DNA of 13,998 nucleotides from JAGUXG01 sp043798435. GTDB lineage: Bacteria; UBA9089; UBA9088; JAGUXG01. Made by a program: the position numbers and the translations under genes. Location: assembly GCA_043798435.1 (NCBI GenBank), contig JAZDOR010000063.1:1-13998 (forward strand). The letters are read 5' to 3'. Below, piece after piece: positions 11,709 through 13,998 of the stretch. Each line of letters starts with the position of its first letter. The first letter of the stretch is position 1. The notes under the pieces were generated by a model. The model saw only the letters and a list, made by a program, of their open reading frames with translations, ran no database searches and had not been told where the DNA came from.

Positions 11709-13778
11709 ATGTTAAGAAAGAGTATTTTTATGATTTTAATGAGTGCCATGGTGCAGTTGTGCCCTGGTGCTCTGGTTTTTGCACAAGAGGCAGTTCCAAC
11801 TTTGGAACGATTACAATTCCCGCACAGAACGGGAATTGGTGCTCTGGTTTTTGCACAAGAGACAGTTCCAACTATAGTAGTTATAGGTCCAGAGATAGTA
11901 GTTACAGCTTCAAGGCTAAAGACTCTTGTGAAAGATACTCCGACCCAAGTAACAGTTATTGATAGCAAAGAAATAGCCATGTCCGGTGCCTGGAATGTAG
12001 ATGATCTCCTGCGAGATGTTTGCGGTGTAGATGTATCTCGCAGGGCTGGATTTACTAGCTCTGGTTCAATAGTTACTTTGCGTGGTTTTGGTGGACAGGC
12101 AAGGGGTAGGACCCTTGTCCTAATTGATGGAATCCCTTTTAACGAAATTTACAGCGGAGAGGTTTATTGGAATGCAATACCAATGGAAGATATAGAAAGA
12201 ATAGAGGTAATCCCGGGAGCATCCTCTCACCTTTATGGTCCGGGAGCAATGGGAGGTGTTATTAATATTCTCACCAAAAAATGTAAAAAATTAGAAACAG
12301 GACTTACTGCAAAATATGGTGCCTATGATAGCCCTTCTTTTGGAATGCGACATCAAAATATTCTGGGTAAATTTGGATATTTGGTTTCTGGTAGCTGGTT
12401 TAAGACCGATGGTTATGTGGCGGCAGTAGACAAGAAAGATTATGATATAAAACGAAATAAAAAAAGCAGTGATGCGAGCTTAAAACTTAACTATGACTTT
12501 GGCGAAAATGATTCAATTGGCGTAGGTTACAGGCATTATAAAGAAGATGTAAATGCAGGAAGAACATATTATTATGGCTCAAAAGACCTGAATGATTTAC
12601 ATTTTAATCTCACCAAATGGTTTGATAATTCAGAATTTTTAAGTACGCTTTACTTTGATTGGGAAGATTCTTCATGGACTTATGATAAAAGCCCATATAC
12701 TACCATAGACTATATAAACAAGAATCCAAAGCAAGGCTCAGGGGGTAATTTACAGTCAAATATCCATTTATCCGAGCGGAACACTTTTTCTATTGGCACT
12801 GATTGGCGCTTGGGAAAAATTGATTCAGTAGACGATTATAAAAGCACAGTCCGCAGGGTTCAGACAAAAGGAAAACAGAACTCTTTTGGCATTTATTTTC
12901 AGGATGAATTAAGGTTATACGAAAAATTTATTATTAACTTTGGCGGTCGCTGGGATTATTGGAAGAGTTACGATGGCTATCTTTATGATGATAATCTTTC
13001 CCCTAAACAAACTTATTATGAGGACAGGAGCCAGAACACACTTAGTCCAAAAATAGGGCTTGTATATCATCTGACCGGAGATACAACTCTGCGCAGTTGT
13101 GTTGGCAAGTCATTCCGCACCCCCACCCTATACGATTTATACAAGACATGGAAATACGGCAAAACTACTAACTATACACTTTATCAAGCAAATCCGAATT
13201 TGAAGCCGGAAAAAGCGTATTCTTATGAACTCGGACTTGACCAAAAAATTTTGGAGGTGCTTTTAGGTAGGTTTACAGTATATTATAGCGATGTTTCAGA
13301 CTTAATTTATAGTATTAGTGTTGGCACAACTACAAAAGAAAGACAGAATGTGGGAAAAGTGCAAATCTATGGCGCAGAGGTGCAAATTAACTATAAGCCT
13401 ATAAAAGAGCTTTCAGTCTTTGCAAATCACACATTTAATTCTTCAAAGATTATGGGACACAGCGACCCAAAACTTGAGGGCAAATACCTTACCTACACAC
13501 CTAAAAACAAATATTCTTTTGGTTGTGCTTTTAGAAATTCCAAATTGGGGGATATAGAAGTTATCGGTCGTTATACAGGGGATGTTTTTCATGATGATGC
13601 TAATACACAAAAAGTAAAGGGGCACCTGATTTGGGATAGTACCTTAAGTAGGAATGTCACTGACCATTTTTATGTTATTTTTAAGATAGAAAACATTGCA
13701 GATAAGCGTTATGAAGAGTATAAGGGTATTCTTGCCCCTGACAGAATGGTTTCGGCAAGCACAAAAATTAAGTTTTAA
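11709..13778 (+). CDS. TonB-dependent outer-membrane receptor (BtuB-like; likely nickel/cobalt or metal-complex uptake)
   Basis: A 689-residue outer-membrane receptor that imports a ligand with energy from TonB-ExbBD. Residues 1-26 are a signal peptide ending ALVFA-QE. A TonB-box-like EIVVTASR occurs at about 62-69. The plug (~70-195) shows TPTQVTVIDSKEI, VTLRGFGGQARGRTLVLIDGIP and RIEVIPGASSHLYGPGAMGGVINILTKK. The 22-strand barrel includes GKSFRTPTLYDLY and NPNLKPEKAYSYELGLD, and ends in Phe (TKIKF). The start is ATG 11709 with AGGAGG at 11696-11701. Residues 19-54 hold an in-frame 24-residue duplication of the cleavage region. The gene follows the nikM-like operon, interrupted by MITE copy 2. 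Receptors beside NikR-regulated or CbiM genes are proposed to take up nickel or cobalt chelates. BtuB-type cobalamin uptake is an alternative, but no B12 riboswitch is seen. Confidence 0.93.
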   Translation: MLRKSIFMILMSAMVQLCPGALVFAQEAVPTLERLQFPHRTGIGALVFAQETVPTIVVIGPEIVVTASRLKTLVKDTPTQVTVIDSKEIAMSGAWNVDDLLRDVCGVDVSRRAGFTSSGSIVTLRGFGGQARGRTLVLIDGIPFNEIYSGEVYWNAIPMEDIERIEVIPGASSHLYGPGAMGGVINILTKKCKKLETGLTAKYGAYDSPSFGMRHQNILGKFGYLVSGSWFKTDGYVAAVDKKDYDIKRNKKSSDASLKLNYDFGENDSIGVGYRHYKEDVNAGRTYYYGSKDLNDLHFNLTKWFDNSEFLSTLYFDWEDSSWTYDKSPYTTIDYINKNPKQGSGGNLQSNIHLSERNTFSIGTDWRLGKIDSVDDYKSTVRRVQTKGKQNSFGIYFQDELRLYEKFIINFGGRWDYWKSYDGYLYDDNLSPKQTYYEDRSQNTLSPKIGLVYHLTGDTTLRSCVGKSFRTPTLYDLYKTWKYGKTTNYTLYQANPNLKPEKAYSYELGLDQKILEVLLGRFTVYYSDVSDLIYSISVGTTTKERQNVGKVQIYGAEVQINYKPIKELSVFANHTFNSSKIMGHSDPKLEGKYLTYTPKNKYSFGCAFRNSKLGDIEVIGRYTGDVFHDDANTQKVKGHLIWDSTLSRNVTDHFYVIFKIENIADKRYEEYKGILAPDRMVSASTKIKF
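11765..11801 (+). repeat. 37-bp direct repeat in the receptor leader, copy 1
   Basis: Encodes GALVFAQEAVPT. It matches 11837-11873 except for one base (G/A in the codon after GAG). The offset is 72 bp, a multiple of three. Confidence 0.93.
11814..11838. repeat. Perfect 9-bp stem hairpin inside the receptor leader insert
   Basis: CAATTCCCG (11814-11822), a 7-nt loop, and CGGGAATTG (11830-11838). A second small palindrome, GTTCCAA-CT-TTGGAAC, lies just upstream at 11793-11808. Both lie between or at the edges of the two 37-bp repeats. Confidence 0.85.
11837..11873 (+). repeat. 37-bp direct repeat in the receptor leader, copy 2
   Basis: Encodes GALVFAQETVPT and duplicates the signal-peptidase region of copy 1, 24 codons downstream. 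Confidence 0.93.
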
Positions 13779-13998
13779 GATGAAACTCTACCCTTCCTCA
13801 AGAATGGGCTGGAAAACATATAAGAAAGGAAGTAACTATTTACCCATCTGAAGTAAAATTAGCTTTTGGAGACTTTGGAAAAATAAAATATAATCACGAA
13901 ACCCCGAAAGAGCGAAAACACGAAAAACTAAAGAATGATATTCTTAACTTTATAATTCAATTCGCTTTTTTTCCTTTTCGGGCTTTCATCCTTTCGGG
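13779..13998. other. Non-coding end of window with a palindromic dispersed-type repeat
   Basis: After the receptor stop I see no credible gene; a 23-codon frame from 13780 lacks a ribosome site and any recognisable motif. The end holds CGAAA-rich words (CACGAAACCCCGAAAG from 13895, CGAAAACACGAAAAAC) and the opposing TTTTCGGGCTTTCATCCTTTCGGG-like arm at 13975-13998, forming an imperfect inverted repeat about 100 bp wide. The repeat runs off the window. It may serve as the receptor gene terminator. Confidence 0.6.

Noticed and set aside
11759..11962. Alternative-frame 67-codon frame with a CSGFCTR repeat in the receptor leader
   Set aside because: The apparent repeat merely reflects the 72-bp duplication read in another frame; the receptor frame is continuous and carries the domains.
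13780..13851. 23-codon frame just after the receptor stop
   Set aside because: It has no ribosome site, no recognisable motif, and ends before a palindromic repeat.

Overview
The window looks like chromosomal DNA of a Gram-negative (diderm) bacterium of low to moderate GC. A TonB-dependent receptor and a second outer-membrane barrel indicate the outer membrane. Strong GGAGGTGA ribosome-binding sites and sigma70-type promoters indicate a bacterium. Dispersed palindromic repeats, a toxin-antitoxin pair and large TPR/STAND proteins are typical of genomes from poorly cultivated phyla. I cannot name the taxon from sequence alone.

Left part (1-5555): a signalling or conflict-type region. It opens with the C-terminal part of a TPR protein built of near-identical 120-bp repeats. 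A 164-bp IS66-type MITE follows, with a perfect 8-bp target duplication. Next come a P-loop ATPase with a winged-helix-like tail and, one base later, a large protein: degenerate NTPase-like domain, class III cyclase domain, NB-ARC/STAND NTPase, low-complexity linker and TPRs. The TPR array of the large gene carries a 16-bp deletion (repeat spacing 120, 104, 120, 120), which stops the frame at 5148 and strands the last ~137 codons. The tails of the two TPR genes are close paralogues, so the module was probably duplicated in tandem.

Middle (5556-9483): a Phd/YefM-RelE/ParE toxin-antitoxin pair with a strong promoter and an operator-like inverted repeat, then the housekeeping genes purL (purine synthesis) and aroE (shikimate pathway). 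purL starts only 17 nt after the toxin gene. A 58-bp direct repeat lies between purL and aroE and runs up to the aroE start codon.

Right part (9484-13998): an apparent metal-uptake operon. A consensus promoter overlaps a GTGTTAT-N13-GTAACAC inverted repeat that resembles a NikR operator. It is followed by an outer-membrane barrel protein, a CbiM/NikM ECF permease with the metal-binding residues M1, H2 and H67, and a PDGLE-type small membrane subunit. A second, inverted copy of the MITE follows, and then a TonB-dependent receptor. The set suggests nickel (or cobalt) passage across both membranes. The ATPase and coupling subunits (Q and O) are not in the window. The receptor gene has an in-frame 72-bp duplication that copies its signal-peptide cleavage region. 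The window ends in another palindromic dispersed repeat.
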